Shown piece after piece: positions 6,372 through 14,271 of a DNA stretch of 26,024 nucleotides. Positions within the stretch are counted from its first letter, which is position 1, and each line of letters opens with the position of its first letter. Both the position numbers and the translations under genes were made by a program. Below the pieces are notes generated by a model, which was not told where the DNA came from, made no database searches, and worked only from the letters and a program-made list of their open reading frames with translations. Origin of the DNA: DASTQL01 sp035761805 (lineage in GTDB: Bacteria > Actinomycetota > Actinomycetes > Jiangellales > Jiangellaceae); contig DASTQL010000117.1 in NCBI GenBank assembly GCA_035761805.1, positions 1-26,024 on the forward strand, given 5' to 3'.

Positions 6372-7457
6372 ATGAGGACGCTCAGCCGTCGCGAGCTCGG
6401 TCGTGCCCTGTTGGTCCGCAACCTCCTGCTCGAGCGCTCACCGCTGTCCGCCGTGGAGGCCGTGCGACACCTCGTCGGCCTCCAAGCCCAGGAGCCCCAG
6501 GAGCCCTACGCGGGACTGTTCTCCCGGCTCGCGTCCTTCGACCCGCTCCAACCGAGCCGTGCGCTCGAGGAACGCCGGCTGGTCCGCACGCTGATGATGC
6601 GACGGACCCTGCACCTCATGACGGCCGAGGACTGCCTCGCCCTCCGGCCACTGCACCAGCCGATGCTGGAGCAGCGGATGCGCTCGGTGCTGCGCGCGCG
6701 GCTGCCGGGCGTCGACGAGGCCGAGCTGGCCGCAGCCGGAACGCCGGAGTTCGACGAGCAGCCTCGGACGCTGAGCGAGGTCGGACGGGCCGTCCAGCAC
6801 CGGTGGCCCGACGCGGCACCACGAGACCTCGGCGACGCGCTCAGCTCACTCGTGCCGCTGGTCCAGGTCCCGCCACGCGGCCTGTGGCGCCGGACCGGAC
6901 CGGCCCGCCACACGACGATCTCGGCGTGGCTCGGCCAGGACGCGGCCGACCCCGGAGCCGAGGCCGACGGGCTCGTCCTGCGTTACCTCGCGGCACACGG
7001 CCCCGCCTCCGCCGCCGACGTCCGGGCCTGGTCGGGCCTCGGCGGGCTGCGGTCGGTGGTGGACCGGTTGCGGCCGGGGCTGCGGACCTTCCGCGACGAG
7101 CGCGGGCGGGTCCTGCTCGACCTGCCCGACGCCGAGATCCCCGACGCCGACGTGCCGGCCCCTCCCCGGTTCCTGCCGGCCTTCGACAACGCCGTTCTGG
7201 GCTATGCCGACCGCTCCCGCGTCATCGACGACGACCACCGCGGGCTGTCGGTGACCGGTGCCCGGTTCCTGCTCGTCGACGGCCGGGTCGCGGCCACGTG
7301 GGATGTGCGCAACGACGACGGCAGCACCGTCCTGACCATCGACCCGCTGACCGAGCTGGCCAGGAGTGACGACATCGACGAGGAGGGCGCCCGCCTCCTG
7401 TCGTTGCTGGCGCCGGACGGCGCCCCGACCCGCATCGAGTGGTGCGAGCCGAGCTGA
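6372..7457 (+). CDS. AlkZ-family winged-helix DNA glycosylase (HTH_42)
   Basis: The product is 361 residues, with an ATG at 6372 behind a weak GGGA. It belongs to the winged-helix DNA-binding family that includes AlkZ/AlkX and YcaQ, monofunctional glycosylases that open interstrand crosslinks or remove bulky N-alkyl lesions. The start RRELGRALLVRNLLLER, the catalytic Q-x-Q in VGLQAQEPQ (Gln38, Gln40), the MRRTLHLM segment (about residue 76-83) and the C-terminal FLPAFDNAVLGYADR and VDGRVAATWDV blocks follow the family order over the full length. Q-phi-Q proteins are usually crosslink-unhooking enzymes, but here the middle residue is Ala, so lesion preference cannot be read off. The gene ends 2 nt from the convergent SRPBCC gene. 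Confidence 0.88.
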   Translation: MRTLSRRELGRALLVRNLLLERSPLSAVEAVRHLVGLQAQEPQEPYAGLFSRLASFDPLQPSRALEERRLVRTLMMRRTLHLMTAEDCLALRPLHQPMLEQRMRSVLRARLPGVDEAELAAAGTPEFDEQPRTLSEVGRAVQHRWPDAAPRDLGDALSSLVPLVQVPPRGLWRRTGPARHTTISAWLGQDAADPGAEADGLVLRYLAAHGPASAADVRAWSGLGGLRSVVDRLRPGLRTFRDERGRVLLDLPDAEIPDADVPAPPRFLPAFDNAVLGYADRSRVIDDDHRGLSVTGARFLLVDGRVAATWDVRNDDGSTVLTIDPLTELARSDDIDEEGARLLSLLAPDGAPTRIEWCEPS

Positions 7458-7459
7458 CC

Positions 7460-7942
7460 TCAGGCGGGCCCCGTGGGGCTGGACGCCGCGGCGGTACGGA
7501 GCTGCAAGAGGCCCTTCTCGAAGTCCTTGCCGACCATCTTCTCCATGTCGAAGAGGAACCCGAACAGTCGCATCAGCAGTGGGCGGGGGCCGGTCATCGA
7601 CCAGCGCACCCGGGTGCCCTCGCCCTCCGGCGTCAGCGTGAACTCCGTGGCGTTGCTCGACCGGAAGGGCTTGACGAAGTCCAGGGCGATGGCGACATGG
7701 CTCGGTGCCGTCGCATCGACGATCTCCATCCGGCCCTGACCCGCTTTGCGGTTGCCGGACCACTCGTAGACGGCGCCCGTCCCGGCGTCGGCACCCGAGT
7801 ACGTGCGGCGGAGGTCCGGGTCGAGGTCCTCCCAGGGCGACCAGCGGCGCCACAGGTGGAAGTCGGACACCAGGTCGAAGACCCGCTGGGGCGGCGCCGG
7901 GACCACGGCCGTTCGCTCCACGGTGTACGTCGCCTCGGACAT
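7460..7942 (-). CDS. SRPBCC (START/polyketide-cyclase fold) protein
   Basis: The product is 160 residues, with an ATG at 7942 and AGGAGG 6 nt upstream. The opening YTVERTAVVPAPPQRVFDLVSDFHLWRRWSPWEDLDP is typical: a first strand, PPQRVF helix and W-x-x-W-S-PW turn. It continues with G-x-VYEWSGN, a VAIALDFVKPF strand and the TEFTLTPEGEGTRVRWSMTG strand pair, then a long C-terminal helix, MVGKDFEKGLLQLR. The fold makes a deep hydrophobic pocket for a lipid or aromatic ligand. This subgroup is often annotated as polyketide cyclase without biochemical basis. There is no secretion signal, so it is cytoplasmic. It is convergent with the AlkZ-like gene and divergent from the protease-hydrolase gene. 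Confidence 0.88.
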   Translation of the reverse strand: MSEATYTVERTAVVPAPPQRVFDLVSDFHLWRRWSPWEDLDPDLRRTYSGADAGTGAVYEWSGNRKAGQGRMEIVDATAPSHVAIALDFVKPFRSSNATEFTLTPEGEGTRVRWSMTGPRPLLMRLFGFLFDMEKMVGKDFEKGLLQLRTAAASSPTGPA

Positions 7943-8059
7943 GGTCGCCTCCTGCAGCATCGGGTTGACGCGGGGAGGCTACGCCGATGCGCCCGCGTCC
8001 TTGACGTCGCCACGCGCGGGGCGGATGGTGCAGAAGGGACCGACGGCCGGGGGGATTCC

Positions 8060-10117
8060 ATGACACAGCAGCACGACGAGGGCGGGAGCGCACAGGCGCA
8101 GCAGATCGCGTCGGCGGTGCGCCGGTTCGAGGAGACCGCGGAGGAACGCGAGCGGGTCTTCGCCACCAGGGCGGAGTCCGGTGTCGCCGTGCACGACACC
8201 ATGGACCAGCTCCAGGCCCGCGCCGAGCGGCTTGTCGAGATGGGCGAGACCCCCGTCGAGGCGGTGGTCAACGTCGCCCTCTCCGACATCCCGGACCGTC
8301 AGGCCGCGTTGGAGCGCATCATCGGGGAGACCAACGACCTCCAGTCGTGGAGCTTCCTCCCCCGAGGCGCCCGCGCCGCCGCCAGCGTGGCGCGCATCTC
8401 GATGGCCGACAGGGGCAGGGTGCTGCCCCTCGGCACGGGGTTCCTGGTCTCCAACCGCCTGTTGATGACCAACAACCACGTCCTGCGCGACGTCGCATCG
8501 GCGGCGAACGCCGTGGTGGAGTTCGCCGCCGAGGTGGACATCGACAACGCCCCCGTGGCCCCGGTCCGCTACCAGCTGGACCCGCAGGCGTTCTTCGTCA
8601 CCGACCGCCACCTCGACGTGACCGTAGTGCTGGTGCAGCCGGACGGCGAGGGCCGCACACCCGGTGAGCGGTTCGGCTGCAACAGGCTGATCCGCCAGCA
8701 GGGCAAGATCGTGACCGGCGAGCGGGTGAACGTCGTGGGCCACCCGATGGGTCGGCTCAAGGAGATCTCGATCCGCAACAACACCCTCGACCTCCAGCTC
8801 GACGACTTCCTGCACTACGCGACGGATACCGAGCCGGGCAACTCGGGGTCGCCGGTCTTCAACGACCAGTGGGAGGTCGTCGCTCTGCACCACTCGGGAG
8901 TGCCCAAGACGGATGAGCAGGGCAACTACCTGCGCAAGGACGGCCAGGTCTGGCGCCACGGCGACGGTGACGACGCGATCTGGTGGGTCAGCAACGAGGG
9001 AGCCCGGGTCAGCAGGATCCTCACCTTCCTCGCCGGGCTCGACCTCGACGCGGACCGGCGGGCGATCCTCGACGAGCTCGGCCCCAGCGCCGAGGTCACG
9101 CCCCCTGTCGCCGCCACGCCCGCATCAGTCAACGTGCCGGCGCAGCGCACCACGGAGGCCCGCCCCGCCCCTGTACGGAGGGGGGTCTCCGGGTCCGGCG
9201 GCGGGGAGCCGCACCTGGTGTTCCTGCACGGGCGCAGCCAGCAGGGCCGAGACCCGGACCGGCTCCGGCACACGTGGACGGCCGGGCTCAACGCGGGCCT
9301 GACCCGCGCGGGGTTGCCGGCCGTGGAGCCGCGGGCGGTGTGGTTCCCCTTCTACGGCGACCGCATGGTCGAGGTGCTCGGGACCCGGGAGTCCCTCTCC
9401 CCCGGTCTGGACGCCCCGGAGGTGGATACCGCCGAGGCCGTGGCCCCGGCGCCGGACGACCCGGCCCGCGCGCTCTACGAGGAGCTGCTCGCCGGTGCGG
9501 CCGTACGGGCGGGGATGCCCGCGGAGCTGGCAGCCGAGGACGGCCCCAGCGCGACAGAGGGGATCTCCGACCTCGGGGCGGGCCTGGTCGGAAGGCTGCA
9601 GCGGCAGCTCAGCTGGCTCGCGGCGCGGAGCGGCCTGGACGACCTGACGATCGCGCTGCTCTTCCGCGACGTCGCGGCCTACCTCGGACGCCGACGGGTC
9701 CGGGAGAGCGTGCTCGCCGCCGTGGCCGAGTGCGTCCCCGACAGCGGCCCGGTCGCGCTGATCAGCCACAGCCTCGGCACGGTGGTGGCGATGGACCTGA
9801 TCCACTCGCTTGACAACCTGGACGTCGCGCTCCTCGTGACCGCCGGCAGCCCCCTCGGCATGGACGCCGTCCACCGCAAGCTGCTCGACGGGAACCTCCG
9901 TCGCCCGGACCGCGTGCGCCGCTGGGTCAACGCCTGGTGTGCCGCCGACCCGGTCGCCATCGGCTGCCCGCTGCGCCCGGTCTGGGGGGACGGGGTCACC
10001 GACCTGGTCACCGACAACACCAAGGCCCGCGCCCACGACATCGCCGAGTACCTCGGCGACGGGCGCGTCGCCGCCCAGGTGGGACGAGCCCGGACCGTCG
10101 CCGCGGTCCGGCTCTGA
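8060..10117 (+). CDS. Fusion of trypsin-like protease and alpha/beta hydrolase
   Basis: The product is 685 residues, with an ATG at 8060 directly after GGGGGGATTCC. Residues 1-95 are a charged all-helical domain. Residues 96-310 are a trypsin-like protease with His140 (LMTNNHVL), Asp186 (RHLDVTVV) and Ser262 (PGNSGSPV). A disordered Pro/Ala linker covers about 330-380. Residues 385-685 form an alpha/beta hydrolase: HLVFLHGRSQQG (oxyanion strand-turn), the nucleophile elbow VALISHSLGTVVAM, AWCAADPVA (candidate acid) and KARAHDIAEYL (candidate His). There is no signal peptide, so it is cytosolic. Two catalytically complete hydrolases in one chain, behind a helical adaptor-like domain, recalls the effectors of bacterial conflict or signalling systems described by comparative genomics, but no partner genes of that kind adjoin. 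The function is unknown. It is convergent with ccdA, with 10 nt between stops. Confidence 0.85.
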   Translation: MTQQHDEGGSAQAQQIASAVRRFEETAEERERVFATRAESGVAVHDTMDQLQARAERLVEMGETPVEAVVNVALSDIPDRQAALERIIGETNDLQSWSFLPRGARAAASVARISMADRGRVLPLGTGFLVSNRLLMTNNHVLRDVASAANAVVEFAAEVDIDNAPVAPVRYQLDPQAFFVTDRHLDVTVVLVQPDGEGRTPGERFGCNRLIRQQGKIVTGERVNVVGHPMGRLKEISIRNNTLDLQLDDFLHYATDTEPGNSGSPVFNDQWEVVALHHSGVPKTDEQGNYLRKDGQVWRHGDGDDAIWWVSNEGARVSRILTFLAGLDLDADRRAILDELGPSAEVTPPVAATPASVNVPAQRTTEARPAPVRRGVSGSGGGEPHLVFLHGRSQQGRDPDRLRHTWTAGLNAGLTRAGLPAVEPRAVWFPFYGDRMVEVLGTRESLSPGLDAPEVDTAEAVAPAPDDPARALYEELLAGAAVRAGMPAELAAEDGPSATEGISDLGAGLVGRLQRQLSWLAARSGLDDLTIALLFRDVAAYLGRRRVRESVLAAVAECVPDSGPVALISHSLGTVVAMDLIHSLDNLDVALLVTAGSPLGMDAVHRKLLDGNLRRPDRVRRWVNAWCAADPVAIGCPLRPVWGDGVTDLVTDNTKARAHDIAEYLGDGRVAAQVGRARTVAAVRL
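9168..9183. repeat. GTACGG palindrome copy in the protease-hydrolase linker
   Basis: CCCCTGTACGGAGGGG, nearly self-complementary, a variant of the same element. It encodes PVRRG in the disordered linker between the two hydrolase domains. Confidence 0.45.
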
Positions 10118-10127
10118 CCGCCCGGGA

Positions 10128-10997
10128 TCACCTGTCGTTCGGCACAGCCGCCCGCCGCTTCGCGACCCGGGCCATGAGCGCGGCCCCCACCCCCAGCACG
10201 ACGAGCGCGAGCAGCACGAGGGCGACGGTGCCGGGACCGAGGCCGGACACGGTTCGCGCCAGCGTTCCCTGGACCTGCACTGCCGCGTCGACGACGGGGT
10301 CCTCCGCCGAGCCGCCGCTGAAGACGCGCAGCTCGTACCAGCCGTAGTACGCCACGTAGAGACCCGCCGCCACGAGCAGCGCGCCGCTGACCCGCGACAC
10401 GTACGGGAGGAGGCGACGCATCCGGCTCACCACCCCGGCCTGGGCCAGCGCCACCGACACGGCCAGCGTGCCTACGACCAGCCCCATGCCCAGCCCGTAC
10501 GCGACGAAGGCCGCCAGCCCGGCTCCAGCACCCCCAGCGGTCGCCGCGCTCGTCGTGACGGCGAGGAACGGCGCGACCGTGCAGGAGAGGCTCGCCACCG
10601 CGTACGCGACGCCGTAGCCCACCATCGACCAGGCCGAACGCGACGGTGCCGCATGCAATCGCGGGGTGCCGAGGAGGAGCTCCCGGCCGCTCAGCAGCCA
10701 TCCGCCGAGCAGGACGAGGGCCCCCCCGATGACGACGGTCACCCACGGCAGAAAGCGCTCCACGGACAGGGCCAGCGGCACCACCACCAACCCGAAGCCG
10801 CCGAAGACCACGACGAAGCCGGCCGTCATCGCGGCCGTCATGGTGGCGGCCCGGCCCATGGCCGCCACCCGACCGTCCTCACCGCCCTGCGTGACGATCA
10901 GCGTCAGGTACGCGGGGAGGAGGGCGAAGCCGCACGGGTTCAGGGCAGCCACCATGCCCGCGGCGAGAGCCAGGGACAGCGTGGGGCCGTCGAACAT
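10128..10997 (-). CDS. ccdA: CcdA-type transmembrane thiol-disulfide transporter
   Basis: The product is 289 residues with six or more membrane helices. CcdA passes electrons from cytoplasmic thioredoxin across the membrane to extracytoplasmic thiol proteins. The two essential cysteines are visible: LNPCGFALLPAY in helix 1 (Cys22, with the Asn-Pro before it) and ASLSCTVAPFLAV in a later helix. A hydrophilic loop and a last helix (TVALVLLALVVLGVGAALMA) follow the usual core, so the protein is longer than minimal CcdA. Its ATG overlaps the stop codon of the upstream thioredoxin-like lipoprotein gene by one base (TGATG), indicating translational coupling; the lipoprotein is its obvious electron acceptor. 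Confidence 0.92.
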   Translation of the reverse strand: MFDGPTLSLALAAGMVAALNPCGFALLPAYLTLIVTQGGEDGRVAAMGRAATMTAAMTAGFVVVFGGFGLVVVPLALSVERFLPWVTVVIGGALVLLGGWLLSGRELLLGTPRLHAAPSRSAWSMVGYGVAYAVASLSCTVAPFLAVTTSAATAGGAGAGLAAFVAYGLGMGLVVGTLAVSVALAQAGVVSRMRRLLPYVSRVSGALLVAAGLYVAYYGWYELRVFSGGSAEDPVVDAAVQVQGTLARTVSGLGPGTVALVLLALVVLGVGAALMARVAKRRAAVPNDR

Positions 10998-11617
10998 CAG
11001 CTCTCCGCGAGTGCGTCCAGCTCGGCACGGAACTCAGCCTCCGACAACGGGCCCGTGACCACGCGGAACTCGCCCGACTCGTCCAGCACGCCGTTGTCGT
11101 ACTGCTGCGTGACCCCGAAGCGCGCGTAGATGGTGCCGTCCGCGTCGGCCAGGTGGGTCAGCCCGCCGACTCCACCTCGCTCCACGAAGTCCCGCATGGC
11201 CTGGACGTCGCGGGACAGGCCGCCGACGCCGATGACCGCGACCCGGCCGGTGTACTCCTCGGCCAGCGCCGCCACGACCGGCGCCTCCCGCTGGCAGACC
11301 GGGCACCACGGCGCCCAGAACCACAACAGGGCGTCCCTGCCGGCCAGGCTGGCTCCCTCGAAGGTCCCCCCGTCGAGGGTCTCGGCGGTGAAGTCGAGGA
11401 CCTCGGGCACCTCGACCACCGGCGGAGCCTCGACCGTCGGCTCCGCCTCCGTGTCCGGGGAGGGCGTCTCCTCCCGTACGGAAGGGGTCCCCACGACTGT
11501 GGGAGTGGTCACGGCCTCGTCGGTCCCCGCGGTGGGATCGGCGGCGTCACCGCACGCGGACAGGGTCAGCACCCCGACGATCAGGAGCACCGGAACGGTG
11601 CGACGACGGGACGGCAT
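10997..11617 (-). CDS. TlpA/ResA-like thioredoxin-fold lipoprotein
   Basis: The product is 206 residues, with an ATG at 11617 and GGAG eight bases upstream. The signal peptide ends in a lipobox, VLTLSAC-GD, so Cys27 should be lipidated and the protein anchored outside the membrane. A disordered Thr/Pro/Glu linker (about 29-70) carries one GTACGG palindrome (11471-11486). The AhpC-TSA/thioredoxin domain starts at about residue 72 (LDFTAETLDGGTFEG), with active site WAPWCPVCQREAP (CxxC) and VAVIGVGG and THLADADGTIYARFGV strands. It reduces extracytoplasmic disulfides with electrons from the coupled CcdA. The cis-Pro region reads GVTQQYDNGVLDESGEFR, where TlpA proteins typically have a TP, so the cis-proline appears to be missing or shifted. 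Confidence 0.9.
   Translation of the reverse strand: MPSRRRTVPVLLIVGVLTLSACGDAADPTAGTDEAVTTPTVVGTPSVREETPSPDTEAEPTVEAPPVVEVPEVLDFTAETLDGGTFEGASLAGRDALLWFWAPWCPVCQREAPVVAALAEEYTGRVAVIGVGGLSRDVQAMRDFVERGGVGGLTHLADADGTIYARFGVTQQYDNGVLDESGEFRVVTGPLSEAEFRAELDALAES
11471..11486. repeat. GTACGG palindrome copy in the thioredoxin lipoprotein linker
   Basis: CTCCCGTACGGAAGGG, identical to 3204-3219 but within a minus-strand gene, where it encodes PSVRE in the disordered linker after the lipobox. Confidence 0.5.
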
Positions 11618-11697
11618 GGAGCGGCTCCGCGGATCGTGGACGTCCCCCTCATCCTGTCCGACCCGGAGGGCCGGTGCCCGCTCACCCGGATTACGGA

Positions 11698-12714
11698 TCA
11701 CTGACGGTGTGACCGGGCCGGTAGCCGCACCTCGAAGCGACAGCCTCCCGGGACGTTGGCCACCCCGACGGAACCACCGTGGGCCTCGACGAGGCCCTGC
11801 ACGATGGCCAGTCCCAGTCCGGCTCCCGCCCGGCCCGGTGTCCGTGCCTGCGAGCCGCGCCACCCCGGCTCGAAGACCCTCGTGAGGTCGGCGTCCGGGA
11901 TGCCGCCGCAGTGGTCCTGCACGGTGAGCAGGGCCGAGTCCCGGTCCCGCCGGGTGGCCACGGCGACCGTGCCGTCCGGCGGCGTGTGGCGGACGGCGTT
12001 GACGACCAGGTTGGTGAGCGCCCGGGACAGCTGGCCGGCATCGGCGTCGACGGTCACCTGCCCGTCCGCGGACCCCTCCAGGCGCACACCGGCGTCGTCA
12101 GCCACAGGCTGGACCGACGCGAGCGCATCGGAGACGAGGTCGGCCACGTCCACCTGGTCCCGGCTGAGGCGGAGCGCTCCGGACTGGATCCTCGACAGCA
12201 TCAGGAGGTCGTCCACCATCGCGGCCATCCGGTCGGCCTCGACCCGGATCCGGGCGTGGTATCGGGCCGGGTCGTCGACCACCCCGTCCTCGAGCGACTC
12301 GGCCATGGCTCGGATTCCCGCGAGCGGGCTGCGGAGGTCGTGCGAAACCCAGGCCACCATCTCCCGGCGGCTGGCCTCGACCTCCCGGTCGCGGGCGCGA
12401 GCGGCGGCCTCCTCGGCCGCCCGTCGGTCCAGGGCCCGGACCCGCCGGGCGAGCACGACGCCGAACGCGAGCGCGACCGGCACGGTCGCTGCGAGCACCA
12501 ACAGCACCGCGGTGAGGTCGTGCGAGGAGAGGAACATCGCCCTTGCGCTCACCAGGACCCCGACGGCGACCGAGGCCACCGCGACGAGCGGGGTGACCAC
12601 GGAGGCCGCACGCACCGAACGCCGGGCCGTGGCCACCACGAGGAGCGTCCCCGCCGCACCCACGACTGCTGCGGTGACCGCCGCCAGCAGCACCGTCTGC
12701 AGCTCCGGCCTCAC
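11698..12714 (-). CDS. Sensor histidine kinase with three membrane helices
   Basis: The product is 338 residues, with a GTG start at 12714 that overlaps the response regulator stop by 4 nt (GTGA). Residues 5-28, 38-60 and 67-88 are membrane helices with almost no extracytoplasmic loop. A helical linker rich in Ala/Arg/Glu (about 90-118) leads to the HisKA box MVAWVSHDLRSPLAGIRAM, with the phospho-acceptor His125. The HATPase domain has LTNLVVNAVRHTP (N box), QDHCGGIPDADLTRVFEPGWRG (G1, F) and GAGLGLAIVQGLVEAHGG (G2). G1 is DHCGGIP rather than the common DxGxGIP. A lack of sensory loop suggests it senses within the membrane. It pairs with the overlapping regulator upstream. Confidence 0.95.
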   Translation of the reverse strand: MRPELQTVLLAAVTAAVVGAAGTLLVVATARRSVRAASVVTPLVAVASVAVGVLVSARAMFLSSHDLTAVLLVLAATVPVALAFGVVLARRVRALDRRAAEEAAARARDREVEASRREMVAWVSHDLRSPLAGIRAMAESLEDGVVDDPARYHARIRVEADRMAAMVDDLLMLSRIQSGALRLSRDQVDVADLVSDALASVQPVADDAGVRLEGSADGQVTVDADAGQLSRALTNLVVNAVRHTPPDGTVAVATRRDRDSALLTVQDHCGGIPDADLTRVFEPGWRGSQARTPGRAGAGLGLAIVQGLVEAHGGSVGVANVPGGCRFEVRLPARSHRQ

Positions 12715-13427
12715 GGCCGATCACCCCGCCCGTCGCTGCGGTCCCACCGGTAGCCCACGCCCCACACGGTGACCAGACTCCGTGGCCTCGCCGGGTCCCG
12801 CTCGATCTTCTCCCTCAGCCGCCGGACGTGGACGGTCACGGTCGACTGGTCGCCGAACTCCCAACCCCACACCATCCGCATCAGCTCGTCGCGGGTGAAC
12901 ACCCTGCCCGGTTGCTCGAGGAAGTGGCAGAGCAGGTCGAACTCCCGGACGGTCAGGGACACCTCCCGTCCTGCCAGCAGGGTGCGTCGCGCAGATCGGT
13001 CGACGGTCAGGTCGCCGTCGGTGAGCAGGTGTGGTGGGCCTTGCAGGGCCGGCGTCTGGTCGCGGTGGGCCCGGCGCAGGACCGACTGGATGCGCAGCAC
13101 CAGCTCCCGGGGGCTGAAGGGCTTGGTCACGTAGTCGTCCGCCCCGACCTCGAGACCGAGGACCCGGTCCTCCTCGTCTCCGCGGGCGCTGAGCATGACG
13201 ACCGGGAGGTCCCCGTGCTCGGCTCGCAGGGATCGGCACACCTCCAGCCCGTCCGACCCGGGCAGCATGATGTCGAGCACGACCAGGTCGGGTCGCTCAG
13301 CGCGGGCCGCGTGCAGAGCTGAGGCACCGTCACCCGCCTGGGCGACCTCGAGCCCCGCCTTCCCCAGATAGTCGACGACGACCTCGCGCACGGTGGCGTC
13401 GTCGTCGACGACGAGAACCCGGGCCAC
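12711..13427 (-). CDS. OmpR/PhoB-family response regulator
   Basis: The product is 238 residues, with a GTG at 13427. The receiver domain (1-115) has acidic pocket residues in VLVVDDDA, phosphorylation site Asp52 in LVVLDIMLPGSDG, Thr/Ser switch VVMLSARG and Lys102 in DYVTKPFSP. The C-terminal winged helix (about 135-238) includes VSLTVREFDLLCHFLEQPGRVFTRDELM and DQSTVTVHVRRLREKIE (recognition helix), ending VWGVGYRWD. Longer readings upstream run into the methyltransferase gene. No clear Shine-Dalgarno precedes the GTG, and the 20-nt gap to the methyltransferase suggests co-transcription. Its targets are not identified; the thioredoxin-ccdA pair 80 bp beyond the kinase is a plausible one. 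Confidence 0.95.
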   Translation of the reverse strand: MARVLVVDDDATVREVVVDYLGKAGLEVAQAGDGASALHAARAERPDLVVLDIMLPGSDGLEVCRSLRAEHGDLPVVMLSARGDEEDRVLGLEVGADDYVTKPFSPRELVLRIQSVLRRAHRDQTPALQGPPHLLTDGDLTVDRSARRTLLAGREVSLTVREFDLLCHFLEQPGRVFTRDELMRMVWGWEFGDQSTVTVHVRRLREKIERDPARPRSLVTVWGVGYRWDRSDGRGDRP

Positions 13428-13447
13428 ACCCGTAGCGTAGGAGCCGG

Positions 13448-14065
13448 CTACGGGGACACGGCCACGCCGAGCACGTCGGCGCCGAGGACCTTGGGCGTGC
13501 CCTCCTCGTAGAAGGCGTCGACCTCGCCGACCTCGAAGCCGGCTGCGACGAGGAGGTCCACCACGGAGCGCGTCAGGTGGCAGCCCCCGGCGATGCGCTT
13601 CTGGATCGGCTCCAGCCGCCGCTGCCACCGGCGGACCGACTCGTCGGGGGCCAGACCGTGCTCGACGAAGTGCAGACGGCCACCCGGTTCGAGCACGCGC
13701 CGGAGCTCCTGCAGCGCCAGGTCCACGCGAGGGACGCTGCACAGCACCCAGGTCGAGACGGCGGCATCGAAGGTGTCGTCCGCGTACGGCAGGGACTGGG
13801 CGTCCCGCCCGGACCGGCGCACCGGCACGGTCGCCGCACCCCGCCTACGCTCGGCCAGTGACCAGGCCACGTCGGAGGGCTCGACGGCGTCAACCTGGGT
13901 GACGGCTCCCGGGTAGTACGGCAGGTTCAGGCCGGACCCGAAGCCGATCTCGACGACCCGCCCCCTCGTCCCCGCACACACCCGTCGACGCAAGGGGCGG
14001 ACCAGATCGGACGCGCACGCGCGGTCGGTGATCCGAGGCAGCACCCGCTCGGTGTAGAAGCCCAT
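13448..14065 (-). CDS. Class I SAM-dependent methyltransferase
   Basis: The product is 205 residues, with an ATG at 14065. Motif I is VVEIGFGSGLNLPYYP (about residues 37-52), motif II VDAVEPSD, and the DAQSLPYADDTFDAAVSTWVLCSV block is typical of Methyltransf_11 proteins. It continues LRRVLEPGGRLHFVEHGLAPDESVRRWQRRLEPIQKRIAGGCHLTR and AGFEVGEVDAFY. The HFVEHG and CHLTR segments are shared with small methyltransferases near TMT1/METTL7 thiol methyltransferases and with UbiE-like enzymes. Thiol or lipid methylation is therefore possible, but the substrate cannot be read from sequence. It is the first gene of an apparent operon with the two-component system. No strong ribosome site is seen. Confidence 0.85.
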   Translation of the reverse strand: MGFYTERVLPRITDRACASDLVRPLRRRVCAGTRGRVVEIGFGSGLNLPYYPGAVTQVDAVEPSDVAWSLAERRRGAATVPVRRSGRDAQSLPYADDTFDAAVSTWVLCSVPRVDLALQELRRVLEPGGRLHFVEHGLAPDESVRRWQRRLEPIQKRIAGGCHLTRSVVDLLVAAGFEVGEVDAFYEEGTPKVLGADVLGVAVSP

Positions 14066-14232
14066 CGGCCCGAGTCTGCCCCAGCCGATGGGGTCTGGCG
14101 CCGCGGCCTTGGTCCCGTCGCCCCTCCTCGGTCGGGGAGCGTACGAACTGACTCGTCCTGGTCATGGTTGAGAACCGCCATGGTGGGGAACCGTCTCGTC
14201 CGCGGCACCTGGCTGCACGGAGGAGGGCGCCC

Positions 14233-14271
14233 ATGAGCAGGTTCGGCCTCGACTCCGCCGGGCCCCCATGA
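14233..14271 (+). CDS. 12-residue leader ORF coupled to the RsbW-type gene
   Basis: ATG at 14233 follows GGAGGAGG (14219-14226) at ideal spacing and encodes MSRFGLDSAGPP, stopping at TGA 14269-14271. That stop overlaps the ATG of the kinase gene (14268) as ATGA. The kinase ATG itself has only CCGGGCCCCC upstream, with no Shine-Dalgarno, so ribosomes probably reach it by finishing this leader. The reading frames differ, so it is not an extension of the kinase. Confidence 0.55.
   Translation: MSRFGLDSAGPP

Noticed and set aside
7439..8059. Upstream extension of the protease-hydrolase gene
   Set aside because: It overlaps the antisense of the SRPBCC gene. The ATG at 8060 has a strong purine-rich site and begins the helical domain.
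14166..14192. Imperfect repeat GGTTGAGAACC / GGTGGGGAACC upstream of the RsbW-type gene as an operator
   Set aside because: The copies match at 9 of 11 positions and the region is simple in composition; too weak to list as a feature.
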